DNA from: Dendrophyllia cribrosa
Lineage: Eukaryota; Cnidaria; Anthozoa; Scleractinia; Dendrophylliidae
Assembly: GCA_024195265.1 (NCBI GenBank)
Contig: JAJLRJ010000003.1
Location: forward strand, 25,714,989-25,778,988
Length of the DNA: 64,000 nt
Direction of reading: 5' to 3'
Shown: positions 44,854 through 55,210 of the stretch, piece after piece
Position numbering within the stretch: the first letter of the stretch is position 1
Layout: each line of letters starts with the position of its first letter
Notes under the pieces: model-generated
What the model was told of the DNA's origin: nothing
What the model saw: the letters and a program-made list of their open reading frames with translations, nothing else
Database searches by the model: none
Made by a program: the position numbers and the translations under genes

Positions 44854-45740
44854 TATTTTAAGAGGAGGCCTCCAATCACCTAAAGGTGGTTTTCAGGAGG
44901 GTCCTCTAAATGAAGGTCAAAAATACATAAAACTAAATGCGGCTAAAAACTAAGACTAACTATGGTTAAAACTAAAACTAAGATTTAAAAACTAAATCAA
45001 AATTCAAAATGATTTAATAAAAACTGTTTCATTTTGTGTTTAAAAATCGTTTTTGGCGTCAGTCTCTTGAGCTCACTCGGCAGGAAGGCCCAGTCGTTAA
45101 TCCCTTTATAATATGTTTTGTTTCTGCCCCATTCCGTTCTTGGCCTATTGACTTTGGGCATGTAACCATTCCGGGTATTATAACCGTGATGTTAGCTCAT
45201 TGTAGAACTGAACACCTCGAAATGTTCGGGGATCTTTCCCTTCAATACATCTTGCACAAGACAGCATCGATGACCGAAACGCCTCGCGTGCAATGGGGCC
45301 CACCGCAACAATGTCAGGGCCTCAGCTGATGTCACTTTTGCTTTTACAATCTTCTTTGCAAAGCGATTTTGGAAAGACTGCAATTGTTTCACTGATCTGT
45401 GTTGAAAGACCTGGCTGATCTCCCCAGACAACATCTGCTTAATCCAGGTGTGGTAGGACAAGGTCATTAAAGCATGTCATGAGACCTCTCTTATCGAGCA
45501 TATGATATGACACTGAAAGGCGATTCCCTAGTTTTTGTAAGAGGTTAATGATATGCATGTTCCAATTCCATTTCTCATCCAGTACTACCCCTAGGTACTT
45601 AATAGATGGAACACGATTTATTTGCCCTTCATCAATAAAAAACTGAAAGGTATTAAATTGCGACAACATTGTTTTGCTTCCTGACAGCATCGATTTAGTC
45701 TCCTTTGTATTCATATCGAAGGGCAACGTTAAAGTGTATA
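44818..45740 (-). mobile_element. 3' part of a CR1/jockey-type LINE with (TTA)n tail
   Basis: Minus-strand frames 45726-45439 and 45467-45192 overlap by a frameshift. They encode the RT thumb and C-terminus: TKSMLSG, INRVPSIKYLGVVLDEKWNW, MLDKRGL, LVLPHLD, then LQSFQNRFAKKIVKAK and LLRWAPLHARR. A non-coding 3' part follows to the AAT microsatellite at 44818-44850, which acts as the tail. The upstream catalytic domain is missing (5' truncation at about 45740). A short segment around the YADVVWG-type motif also seems lost between the frames. Confidence 0.85.
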
Positions 45741-45807
45741 TGACAGTGATTTTTTTATTTGCTTGATCGAATCTACATGATGTTCTGATAAGAAAATGGA
45801 AAAAAAA

Positions 45808-46197
45808 TTCGATATCGATTTTTCTTCTCTGCGTTGTAGCCGTCTAAAAACGTGAAATTTCACTTCCGGTGTGTTACAAAACCGCGCAGGAAGAAAGACA
45901 GGAAATAGTCCGCTGTGACGTCAATACAAGAATGCCGGTGTCGAGGTTTCTCCGTTCCTCACATTTTTTGATGCGCCCTGAGGAAGAAACATGGTTTTAT
46001 TAAGGTGTGTTGTCTATGGTTGTAACAACACGCACCAAAGAACGGAGGAACTGAGAAATCGCGACACTGGCATTCTTGTATTGACGTCACAGCGGACCAT
46101 TTCCAGTCTTTCTTCTAACGCGGTTTTGTAACACGCCGGAAGTGAAATTTCACGTTTTTAGACGGCCAAAACGCGATGAAGGAAAATCGATATCGAA
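45808..46197. mobile_element. Foldback element with THAP-like N-terminus at its centre
   Basis: About 170-bp TIRs begin TTCGATATCGATTTTTC and include GTGAAATTTCACTTCCGG. At the centre ATG 45991 begins MVLLRCVVYGCNNTHQRTEE, whose C-x4-C and CNNT match the start of a THAP zinc finger as found in P-element and Kolobok transposases. The frame degenerates in the right TIR. Probably a terminal-repeat derivative of a THAP-bearing transposon. Confidence 0.7.
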
Positions 46198-46229
46198 ATA
46201 TAATAAATTAATATGTTATTAATCACCCA

Positions 46230-47609
46230 GTAACCCGGTTCAGACGTCGTTCTTCGCATGAGTTGTTGCAGTTTTTGGCTTGCCGAATATAAAAGTCTAA
46301 CTACTTCTGGAATGCATAGCAAATTGAAAACAGAAGTCAGTGATATGCTTATCTTTAATATAATTACAAGATTGTATTTATGATTTTAATAGCATTCTAG
46401 ATTGGCATGGTATATTTTCGGCTTACCATCCGCAGACGTCTGAGCACCTCAAAGCACTGCGTTTCCTCCAACTCTGTCATGTGATGATGAAGAGGCTATG
46501 GCAAAGATGAAATCATTAGAAGATCAAAGGCACTATTGAACATAAGGTTTCCAGTTTTTTCTGTGTCAAATTTGTACAGGATGTTTGCATTGTTATCGGC
46601 TATTTATGGGTTGTTTAAATATCTTTGAAAAATCATGTACTGAAAGGTTAAGTTTTTTAATTATGAGCCAAATGGCTCCCTACTGTTGGAGCTTAACCCA
46701 GTACGTTTTATAGCATTTCTGCAGCATTACTGTTCCCCATCAATGGGATGCTAGTCTATCACATGGTTCACCTGACCAGCATTATAACCCGGAACGGGGT
46801 GGAGGAGGGTGGGGGGGTGTAATCAACAATGTTTTCTATGGGGATGCTCCGCCCCAAAATCCAAACCCCTACCCTTTTATCTACCGTTTTTGACAGAAAA
46901 GGTACCCTTTCATATACCTACAGAAGAAACACTATCTCTTTACTATACCCTTGAAACAAACTTATTGAACGATATCCACGATTCAAAAAAATAATTAATA
47001 ATTATTGAGCATATCAGCCTATCACACGACGCAAATCGATCACGTGTATGAACCTTTATACCTGGTCATCTACGGTTATAATGAAAAGTCTGGTGGCGGG
47101 CTTTGATTTTAGTCACAGGGGAGTGCGCGGCTGAATGTGCAAACAATGCAATGGGTAGTAATTATTCAGGATTCTTAAAACAACAAATGGTGACATCTAT
47201 ATTTTCTAGTCTTTCGCCATTCTATTTGGAATCATCTCAACAAAATAAACAACAAACAGTCTAACAAGTGAGCCGTTTTTTGAATGACACCAATTCCCCT
47301 TGTGTAAATTGCCAGGTAAGCGACTGGTTCGGAGATGCAAGCTGCTTATTTCTACTCGTTCCCTACCACTGAAAAAAAAAAATGTCAGACGTTTTATCTA
47401 CCGTACCTGTCAACTTTGGTATAGTACTTTTCAGTAGATTATTTTTTCCTCAAACTGTAAAATCCCAAAACTTTCGACAGGAGCCGGGAAGCAATGGCCA
47501 CTTCGTCGAAGACGTGGCACGTGTTGTACACTCATCAGTCTCCTGGTTTTTCTTGTATGCTAATTTCCTCTTTGCACAAAAACGCAATTGTTTCAATTCC
47601 GAAGGGACA
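46230..47609. other. No firm gene
   Basis: Starts with a relic of the Harbinger-like TIR (ACCCGGTTCAGACGTCG). A possible terminal exon follows acceptor TTACCATCCGCAG near 46436: phase 0 reads SEHLKALRFLQLCHVMMKRL and stops, while another frame is equally open. Neither is supported further. Confidence 0.3.
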
Positions 47610-47792
47610 CGCTAGTGGTAGTGCTAGTGGTAACGCTTGATGTTTTGTATTGTTCAAAAAACTCGCAGTACGTGTATTATCAGGTGTAAAAACTCTCGGC
47701 TTCGCCTCGAGTTTTTAAACCTGATAATACACTACTGCTCGTTTTAAACAGTACAAAAACATCAAGCGTTACCACTAGCACTACCACTAGCG
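47610..47792. repeat. Inverted repeat with CTAGTGGTA motif
   Basis: CGCTAGTGGTAGTGCTAGTG is mirrored at the right end. The arms (about 80 bp) also pair at AACGCTTGATGTTTTGTA and TGTATTATCAGG, around a GGCTTCGCC centre. Confidence 0.8.
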
Positions 47793-47954
47793 TCTGTCGG
47801 TTTGAGATATTTTGAAAGACCCTTTTTACATATCCAAATAGCAGTTTTTCGTACCCTTTTCTATACTTCAACTCGTGAAATCCCTACCCTGTAATACACT
47901 TTTAGCCTAAAAAAGATACCCATTTCGGGTTGAGCGTCCTCGTATAGTACATTA

Positions 47955-48110
47955 TAGAGCGTTTTCACTTGACGTCATAGCCGCCATATTGGTGTTCCCG
48001 TACAAAAGAATTTTAATTAACTTCTCTTGTTAGGAACACCAACATGACTGCCATGGCCTTTGTCGTTTGAGTCCCACGGGACTGAAGGTCACGTGAGTGA
48101 AAACGCTCTA
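47955..48110. mobile_element. 156-bp TA MITE (TIR TAGAGCGTTTTCAC)
   Basis: TIRs TAGAGCGTTTTCAC with TA at 47953-47954 and 48111-48112. The inner arms share TTGGTGTTCC but diverge in the middle. Confidence 0.8.
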
Positions 48111-48361
48111 TAGGGAGTACCCCCCAGGCATTATACGTCGTCATTACATTGATAACCACGAGCATAACATTTCCTGATTAATTTAAAGGCTCTTGGACTA
48201 GTACTCGATCTACTACTACCAGAGATAATACAGTTAAACGTATTTTATTTTTAATGCTAGCTGTACGGTCAAGCAAGACATATTAACCAATAATAAATCT
48301 TCCCGAATTACTAACAATCTCCTTCCAATTTAACATAAAGCTCTATAATAGGCTACTCATC

Positions 48362-48481
48362 ATGAAATCCGAAGACAAGGGATCAGGAATCGTTGCTATT
48401 GACAGAACTGGGTTCGTCATTGGATGCAACAACACATTTTATCAAACTCGAAGCTGTCAAGACTTAAAGATCGAAAACTGA
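48362..48481 (+). pseudogene. Fragment resembling a Penelope-like RT N-terminus
   Basis: ATG to TGA frame of 39 codons with KSEDKGSGIVAIDRTGF, resembling the ADKGSGIVV-DR signature upstream of the RT core in Penelope-like and related retroelements. Only this piece is present. Confidence 0.4.
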
Positions 48482-48581
48482 CGAAGGTGAGCCGATGAAG
48501 AAGAAACAAATCTTTCTGACTGAAGCGATGAGCAGAATGTTTTTGTCTTTTAATATAAGCCGGAGTTACGTTATATTTTAA

Positions 48582-49657
48582 AGTGCCCATAACCTAATTT
48601 TTTTTGTTTTCGTATCTAAATCTACACGTCACGTAATGAACATCTGCGAAAAATTTTTTTGATTTCAGCACAACGTAAATTTTTTATGATTTTTTAACCC
48701 TATTCGGCCTAGGGGGGGGGGGGGGGGGGGGGGGGGCGGGGACACAAAGTGCCCGCGCTAACTTTCAACATTCATAACTTCTTTAATATGTATTCAAACG
48801 CCATCAAACTTTGTTACTTTTCCTAAAATATATCTGGCAACAGTTTCATATGACAATTTTTTGATCACGTGACTTGACGTTTCCATGGCAACAAGATTTT
48901 GACAGCCATGTTTTTGGAAATTTGCATATTTATACCTTTCAATGAAGAAAAACAATGTTTATTGGTATAACTTTTGTATTTTTACGTCATTTAGCGTTTA
49001 TTTATTGGTTTTGATTAATTTTGCGTCAATTTGGACGGTTTTTAAGAGGTTTTAAAAAAATTCAGAAATCCAAGATGGCGGATCCAAGATGGCGGCCGTA
49101 TAACTAATTACCTAATAACTACGCCATATGACGTCATCGTTCCATTGTGCGGACCGCAAAGGAGACAGTTTTGGACGTACTGTGTACCCTCTAGGTTTCA
49201 TTGTCATAGCCTTAATGTTCTTGAAGTTAAGAAGGGGGGGGGAGGGGCACAATGTGCCCCCCCCCTCCTCCAGGCTCAGGAACTCAAAAAAAAAAAGACC
49301 GAATAGGGTTAAAGTCTTCGAAATTTGCCGCCATTTTTGTCCACCATTCGCATTAGTCTCCTCTCGGTCCCTCTCGCTTAACAAAGGATCCGTGACGTAG
49401 ATTAAGGAACACATAACTTCAAACAAAAGAACTTGTGACTTCAAACAAAGGAACTGTGACGTACATTAAGGAACATGTGAGCCCCTTGGCCTTCTTAACA
49501 GCGGGACGGGTATACCACAAAAAAATAGGATTTTGAAGATTTGAAATATTTATAAAAAATTCACGTTTTGCTGAAATCAAAAAAAATTTTCGCAGATGTT
49601 CATTACGTGACGTGTAGATTTAGATACGAAAATAAAAAAAATTAGGTTATGGGCACT
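48582..49657. mobile_element. TTAA element with ~100-bp TIRs
   Basis: TIRs begin AGTGCCCATAACCTAA and stay near-identical for about 100 bp. TTAA at 48578-48581 and 49658-49661. Contains the next, nested element. No transposase. Confidence 0.88.
48698..49308. mobile_element. Nested TTAA element (TIR CCCTATTCGG)
   Basis: Termini CCCTATTCGG and CCGAATAGGG with TTAA at 48694-48697 and 49309-49312. The CCCT start resembles piggyBac TIRs. It contains a 25-bp G-run (48712-48736) and two AAGATGGCGG motifs (49070-49096). Confidence 0.78.
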
Positions 49658-49661
49658 TTAA

Positions 49662-50403
49662 GGTCTGGAGGCCCGGTTTTGTACGCGACTAATCCAATAG
49701 CGCGAATAAGCCAACTAGTTTGGCGAATTTTTTTTGTAAACCCCTCTAAAATAAAAGGCATCAGGGTTATGGTTATTGGCAGTATTTGTTGGAGCGAAAT
49801 ATTTCGCCTTTAATCATAATTACAAAAAAATTCTGAAATTTAATTGGCTAATTAACATTAAGTAATGGTCCTGGTAAGAAGTAGGCAACCTAACGACAGG
49901 GAATGCAGAAAGGTGTTAATTGTGATATTGTTGAAACCGTCCACCTAAAACGTGAAAATCTATCATAACTTAACCAGGTAGTGCATTTATTTCTCTCTAG
50001 TTTACTAATTGATTCCCTTTTAGTGAAATCTATTCGAGTTTTAATGCAACTAAAATTCTATTCTTAAATTCTTGTTAGGTATAGAATATACAGAATCGAG
50101 TCATGATTCAAACAGCAAAAATTGGACACGCCAGCTACTCTAATTTTGCTTGAAGTAGCCATCGGAAAGCTACCATAACATGATGATTTTACCTGCGCGA
50201 GTTACATGTTCATAGTGGAACTAGGCTAGCCAAAACAAAATCCTTTTTAATAAAACGTCCAGCTGTCAATAGCCATGACTGGAAGAAAAAACCTGTTTGT
50301 AGTTATATAAACGTGCCAGCTGTAAATGATCCATCAAGTGTGTACATGTTCTGCAGCAGCGAGAAAAGATCCTTGATCTTCTCTTGGAAAGTGTTTCTTG
50401 TTC
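49662..50403. other. sHSP 3' flank, no other gene seen
   Basis: Probably holds the 3' UTR of the minus-strand sHSP. A minus-strand AATAAA (TTTATT on plus) at about 49987 is the first clear poly(A) candidate. Confidence 0.4.
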
Positions 50404-50992
50404 CTATTGCTTAGCCTCTGTCTCATCGGGAACAATTTCCACTGTGGCTTCTTCCTCCATTTTTTTCGCTTGTTCCGCTCTGACCACTTGCGCATGCTCA
50501 ATCTGATTGTTCGTTTGGTGCCACTGCCTTTGGTCCCCAGGCGTCTCACGGACGGTAATCGGAATGTCTCTCTCGCAATCTTGCATTTTATTGCCTTGGA
50601 TTTCAAGCACATTTGACTCGGTCACAGTGGCTTTCATGGAGCTTAAATCCACGTCTCCAGGCAGAGTCCGTCTCCAACAAAATCTTCTCTGGAAGCATGG
50701 TTTCTTTTGGTTTCTTTCGCAGGTGTGATCTCCCGTGATCAGTAGTTCACGACCAACCAATTTCAATGACAGTTCTTTTGGATCAAATCCTTTGACATCT
50801 GTGGATAGCTGAAAACTTTGTTTGTCATTTCTTGTCACCAAAGGGTGTGGAACTCTCTTGCGGTGACCAGCCGGCGCCCAGTGGATTCTGGGAAAGTACA
50901 AATCGTGGTTTTGGAAGAAGTCCGTTTCAAACGGGCCATCCTCGAAAGGGTCCCAGTTGAGTAGGTCAAACATGTTACTTCTATGCCACAGT
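50404..50992 (-). CDS. Small heat-shock protein, exon 2 (alpha-crystallin domain)
   Basis: 589 bp from acceptor CTTTTCATAG (after 50993) to TAG at 50404-50406. It encodes an HSP20/alpha-crystallin protein, an ATP-independent chaperone that holds unfolding clients. The N-terminal region is hydrophobic and acidic (FDLLNWDPFEDGPF). The alpha-crystallin domain follows: FQLSTDVKGFDPKELSLKLV, LLITGDH, FCWRRTLPGDVDLSSMKATV, VLEIQ. A charged tail (KKMEEEATVEIVPDE) ends the protein. Joined to exon 1 it gives 229 residues; translation from the internal ATG at 50973 would give a cytosolic form without the leader. No KDEL-type retention signal is present. Confidence 0.9.
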
Positions 50993-51322
50993 CTATGAAA
51001 AGACAAAGCAAATACATGTTAGTATAAACTTATCAGAGTTCACATCACTTTTCTAAGCCAGCCGTTTGAATAGATTCCATGCCCACAGTGCAAAAGTGTC
51101 ACGCGTGTCTCCTTTTCCCCAACAAAATATACGATAGAGAATTGTCTAGCGGAATTAAAGTCTAGAATATATCTGCAAACTCGCTGATTAAGAGAACGAA
51201 GACGCACAAGACGAAAACAGAGACGAAACTGGCGCGAGAAACTGAGGATCGACCATGTACGAGATGGTAAAATAAACACAAATATTTCAAAGCTCGATTC
51301 AATGCTGTACAAGGCGAGTCAT

Positions 51323-52226
51323 AGCCTGCGTGGCAAGCGTTCCCGTACGAACGAATTTTTCCGCATTCTGGCCGCGCGAAAATTGGGGCGAGAGCAAAAA
51401 ATCGGAGGACGGGGGTGGGAGTGGGGAGATGAGGGAACGCTTGCCTGCAAACACCACGATTTTGAAAAACGCCCACCTATTTGTCACGGTTGATTTCATT
51501 CGCCGATTGACAGCTTGTCAACAAATTAGCCAATTACAGATTACCGGATGTAGAATTTTACTTCCTTTAAAAAATAAAACGCTTCGTAAACGGTTGAAAA
51601 GATTCATGGAATCAATAAACCTTCTCTCCATTTCAAAACAATGCTGACTTAAATTAGGAGACATATCCGTATATTTGCTTTCTTTGACTTATTGAATCCA
51701 CCACCGGTTAACAGTGCCGGTGAAATAATTCCCGCTACTAAAATATAACACAACAGCTACTCATACAACGCGACTGTACTGCTGTGTTTTGTTTACGGTT
51801 ATATTTTTAATATTTCTAGTTCAAAATCGATCTTCGCTTTCCTCGCTATTTTCTGACTTTTCTATGGTACGAGCACTAATCATTCAGCTTCCTGATTTCA
51901 TCTTATATTTTGCTGTGACCAAAATAAAACTCGAATCGGCCCACAAATCAGACAAATGCAAATAGATCTTCCCACAAACGACACGCTACTTGGAGCTTGC
52001 CGGAATTCAACGCCAATTCCATGTCAATCAAGGTTGCCACGCCGCTCCAATCAGATGCTCCGTTGTTGGGCCAACGGGTTCTTCAAAATCGTGGGGTTTG
52101 CCTGCAAGCGTTCCCTCATCTCCCCACTCCCACCCCCGTCCTCCGATTTTTTGCTCTCGCTCCAATTTTCGCGCGGCCAGAATGCGGAAAAATTCGTTCG
52201 TACGGGAACGCTTGCTATGCAGGCTA
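51323..52226. mobile_element. Mutator-like element 2: ~165-bp TIRs, 10-bp target duplication
   Basis: TIRs begin AGCCTGCGTGGCAAGCG (right end AGCCTGCATAGCAAGCG) and run about 165 bp to the GGGAACGCTTGCCTGCAAAC block. GGCGAGTCAT is repeated at 51313-51322 and 52227-52236. It lies wholly in the sHSP intron. The TIR interior shares GGGGAGA, GAGGGAACGC and TGTAAAC/TGCAAAC blocks with MULE 1, so the two belong to related families. No transposase. Confidence 0.88.
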
Positions 52227-52557
52227 GGCGAGTCATGATTAATATGATAATAAACCACGCGCGAGAAAGACACGAGACGAATCAAGCACGGAAAAGTATA
52301 GTGTCCACGCGCGAGTGTTCCTGTCAAAAAAGAAAACACAACGAATTCAAGGCTGCACTTTCCTTACTTCAATGCACACTCAGTTGCATAATGCGAAAAC
52401 TGAAAACTCTAACTAATTGCGGCCTACCTATAAACAAAGAATCAAGATTTTCACGAGTTGATTACTCGCACAAGTTTTGTCCATAAGAACTGGTGTTTCT
52501 CGTATTTTTTTTATATAGTGACGATCACTGAGCTCGAAAATACGACAAAATACTCAC

Positions 52558-52658
52558 CCAAAATCATCGAAGGGATACTCCATCAGCAGAGATCCGTGAC
52601 TTATATTACTCAGTCCAATGAGTAAAATTAAAGGAACACACGTCCTTATCGTCAACAT
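52558..52658 (-). CDS. Small heat-shock protein, exon 1 (signal peptide)
   Basis: ATG at 52658 starts MLTIRTCVPLILLIGLSNIS followed by HGSLLMEYPFDDF: a basic start, an 11-residue hydrophobic core and a small-residue cleavage region typical of a signal peptide. The exon ends TTTTGG|gtgagt at 52558 in phase 2 and joins exon 2 in frame (GG+A, then CTG TGG CAT AGA AGT AAC). This predicts entry of an alpha-crystallin protein into the secretory pathway, uncommon in the family. The join is inferred from splice sites and frame only. Confidence 0.72.
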
Positions 52659-53227
52659 GTCTTCTGAAATATTGTACGAGGGTACCTGACTCTTGACTCA
52701 CTGACACACAGTTGTAAAGAAAAGTGAATAATACTACACAACTTGGAAGGAAAGCAAGTTTTATTAGGTCAAGGACACGTCAGGTGTAAAGGTGGCTGTT
52801 TGAGCGAAAGCCACGTACCTCTTTTGATGTGTCTTTCTTCACGCCGTATTTCTTAAAATTTTTATTTTAAGAAATGAATCAGACAAATTGCATCATCACA
52901 GAAAACACCGATTTGTGCACAATCGCACGTCCGTTTAATAAAATTGGTCGCCACTACTGAAAAATATTTATAAAAATCGGGATTTTGCTAGCAAATTGAG
53001 ACTTGCAGTTATAGTCAAAGCTGCCATGGAAAAAGAGGAACCTATCACTGCGAAATGAAGTAAAATTACTTCGCAAGTGAAAGTTACCAAAGTTGCATCA
53101 GCTGGCCGCCATATTGCGGGTGAACTTATTTTCGCCGGAAGTTTACGAAGAAAGCTCGCGAAAGCACTGGAGACTTGTTTGCTTCTACACAGCTTCTGCG
53201 CATGTCGACACGTCAGAAAAATCCAAG
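52659..53227. promoter_or_regulatory. Divergent promoter region between sHSP and IER3IP1
   Basis: The two start codons face away from each other with 569 bp between them, so regulatory elements are probably shared. A perfect 28-bp hairpin lies at 52848-52875 (ATTTCTTAAAAT, TTTT, ATTTTAAGAAAT). No canonical heat-shock element array or TATA box could be assigned with confidence. CCAAGATGGCGC at the IER3IP1 ATG matches the YY1-type motif common at housekeeping gene starts. Confidence 0.5.
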
Positions 53228-53318
53228 ATGGCGCTCACGTTTTACAGTTTATTAGAAGCTTGTCTTTTAGTGGTAAATGCTGTCGCTGTGCTGCACGAAG
53301 AACGTTTTCTAGCGAAAG
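53228..53318 (+). CDS. IER3IP1: IER3IP1/Yos1, exon 1
   Basis: ATG at 53228, 30 codons plus one base, donor GCGAAAG|gtattt. Encodes the first membrane helix of the 81-residue IER3IP1/Yos1 family protein (MALTFYSLLEACLLVVNAVA) and the conserved VLHEERFL segment. Yos1 family proteins sit in ER and Golgi membranes with Yip1 and Yif1 and support COPII vesicle traffic. The phase-1 join to exon 2 completes a Val codon and gives the conserved GWG. The first intron is 4.2 kb and filled with transposons. Confidence 0.95.
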
Positions 53319-53401
53319 GTATTTATAGAATTTGAAGTAATATTCTCTTATTGTATTGGGAGGCTGTTTCTATTGTAAAGTCACTTGAAATAGTCACTTC
53401 T

Positions 53402-53424
53402 AAACCGGTCATAATGACCGGTTT
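53402..53424. repeat. Short perfect hairpin
   Basis: AAACCGGTCA and TGACCGGTTT around TAA, in IER3IP1 intron 1. Possibly a tiny foldback relic. Confidence 0.5.
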
Positions 53425-54022
53425 GTACCCTGTATGTACCTGTAACTTATTACATGTACAAAGTCATTAGCCGTGGTCACACACTACAGACTTTTGCCCT
53501 AGGGAAACTTGACTTGTTGACATTTTCCCTAGGGAAACTGAATTTTTCAAGTGTGACCGATTTTTTCCTAGGTAATTTACCTGGGGGGAATTTTAACGTC
53601 TGGGGCTTGGATATATCACGAGAACAATAGAGTTTCCCTTGACAGCTACCCCAAAGCGAGAGCAAGGGCAAATTCAAATCCCAAGGTAGCTAACCAATAG
53701 ATGCTCGTCGGCGAATGCGTTGATAACAGAACTGGACATATGTCACATTGTGAAAGTAATTTTCTATTTTTAAAAAGCGGCGCGTGTTGTCTGATTAACT
53801 TCAGAATTCATGATTTTAAATTTCACTTCAGTTTTAGTTGCCGTTGAGAATTGATTTTGTAATTGAACACTTGAGTGGGGTTCGTGCATATGTATGAGCC
53901 TTGTTTCCTAGTAACGGTTGACTTTTTTTACATCATGTCCCATTGAGAGTCTCAAATGCTGGCCGTAAAGCGAAAACCGGTTTCTCGTGGTTTCGATAAT
54001 CTGAAGCTCACATATATTTTTA

Positions 54023-54243
54023 CGCAGTGGCTATTCGTACGGCACCCGTACACTTTTGTTGGTCCACAATATTAAATGTTCGTTTAGCTTTACGAAGCGC
54101 TTCTGGTAAGCGATGTTGATTTAGCTCAGACTAATTTGCCGAGTCTCTGTATACTCACGCGAGCGACTCCTTTCGTCAAAGAATACTCCCGTACGAATAG
54201 CAAATGGAAGTCCGCGTACAGTGCCGTACGAATAGCCACTGCA
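54023..54243. mobile_element. 221-bp MITE with 9-bp target duplication
   Basis: TIRs GCAGTGGCTATTCGTACGGC, perfectly inverted over 22 bp. ATATTTTTA at 54014-54022 and 54244-54252. A 9-bp duplication fits Mutator-like MITEs. Confidence 0.85.
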
Positions 54244-54744
54244 ATATTTTTAATACGAGGTCAAAAGAGGGATGTTGTAATCTTCGCAATTCAGAGAAAT
54301 CTGATTAGATCTCGTTCGTGTAGGTTTTTATGCAAATTTTAAGCTCTTGCCGTAATTTGAGCTCTTTGTTTACAAGTAGAAAGCGAGCCGTTCTTGCACG
54401 AAAATTTTCCATTTCAAAGCAAAATATATTTGCTTTATTTACATTAAGACAATTCCATGCGAGTGGTGTAAATCGACTGGTTTTATTTCGTTTTGGTATC
54501 CTGAGCCGGGCCCGGCCATGATCAATCAAGCAATCTGTGATGCGTATTGTCTTTTCTGTAAACAATGTTTGTTTTATGATGGGTAACTACAGATAAACCA
54601 TGGCGTTTACTCAAGAGATATAATTTATTTATCACTGGAGCAGGAACTATAAATAAGCTTCATTCAATATTTTTGCTTGAAAGGGTTGAGCATTTTCTTT
54701 TGACGCCATCTTTTACTGTGATCGTTTCTTTGCGAATCTTGCGC

Positions 54745-54891
54745 TCATCTTCGATTCCACTCGGAACTCCAGCCATCAAATGAACCCATCACCGCCTCTC
54801 TGGTTGAAGAAACAATGGTGCAGACACACCAAACTCCATAATCATCGATCGCTTCTGCTTTACAGCCACATTCAAAGTTTTCGAAATCCAT
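54745..54891 (-). pseudogene. Tudor/Agenet-like domain fragment inside a transposon
   Basis: 48 codons from ATG 54891 to TGA 54745. CKAEAIDDYGVWCVCTIV and MGSFDGWSSEWNRR match Tudor-knot or Agenet-like folds (pattern: KVEA-D-YG-WY-AKIV, then V-FDGWS-RYDEW), used by host chromatin proteins to read methylated residues. Only the first part of the fold is present, and no splice donor follows. It lies inside a TIR element, so it is probably a captured host exon. Confidence 0.55.
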
Positions 54892-55210
54892 TATCGTTCG
54901 CACGTTTCGTTTTCGCTGATTCAAAACAGGTTTTGATCGACGGAAAGAAACTGGATGCGTCAGGGGAAAAGTCCTCATTTGGTTGCTAAGATACTAGTTA
55001 GTACCAAGTCCCCGCGGTAGTATTACTGTAGCTCTAAACTGCACATGTGAGGAATAATTACTGAATTCATAATGAATTACACACTTTGTCCGTGATGAAG
55101 TCCTAATGAAAATGAAACCCAAGATGAATTTACCTTGGGAAAGTTTTGGTGAATTGGCCCTAGATAAATTCGTTTTCCTTGGGTAAAAGTGCGTAGTGTG
55201 ACCACGGCTA

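Larger units (their letters stand above)
53470..55208. mobile_element. 1.74-kb TA-flanked element carrying a Tudor-like fragment
   Basis: Termini GCCGTGGTCACAC and GTGTGACCACGGC, with weaker extension (ACTTTTGCCC against GGGTAAAAGT). TA at 53468-53469 and 55209-55210. Inside IER3IP1 intron 1. It contains a nested MITE (54023-54243) and a minus-strand coding-like frame (54891-54745). No transposase. Confidence 0.75.

Noticed and set aside
49112..49444. 110-codon minus-strand frame
   Set aside because: It spans the inner and outer TTAA elements and their G-runs; no domain or splice support.
50334..50728. Plus-strand frames opposite the sHSP
   Set aside because: Antisense shadows of the conserved alpha-crystallin exon.
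51956..52486. 176-codon plus-strand frame in the sHSP intron
   Set aside because: Most of it is the right TIR of MULE 2, read also in three other frames.
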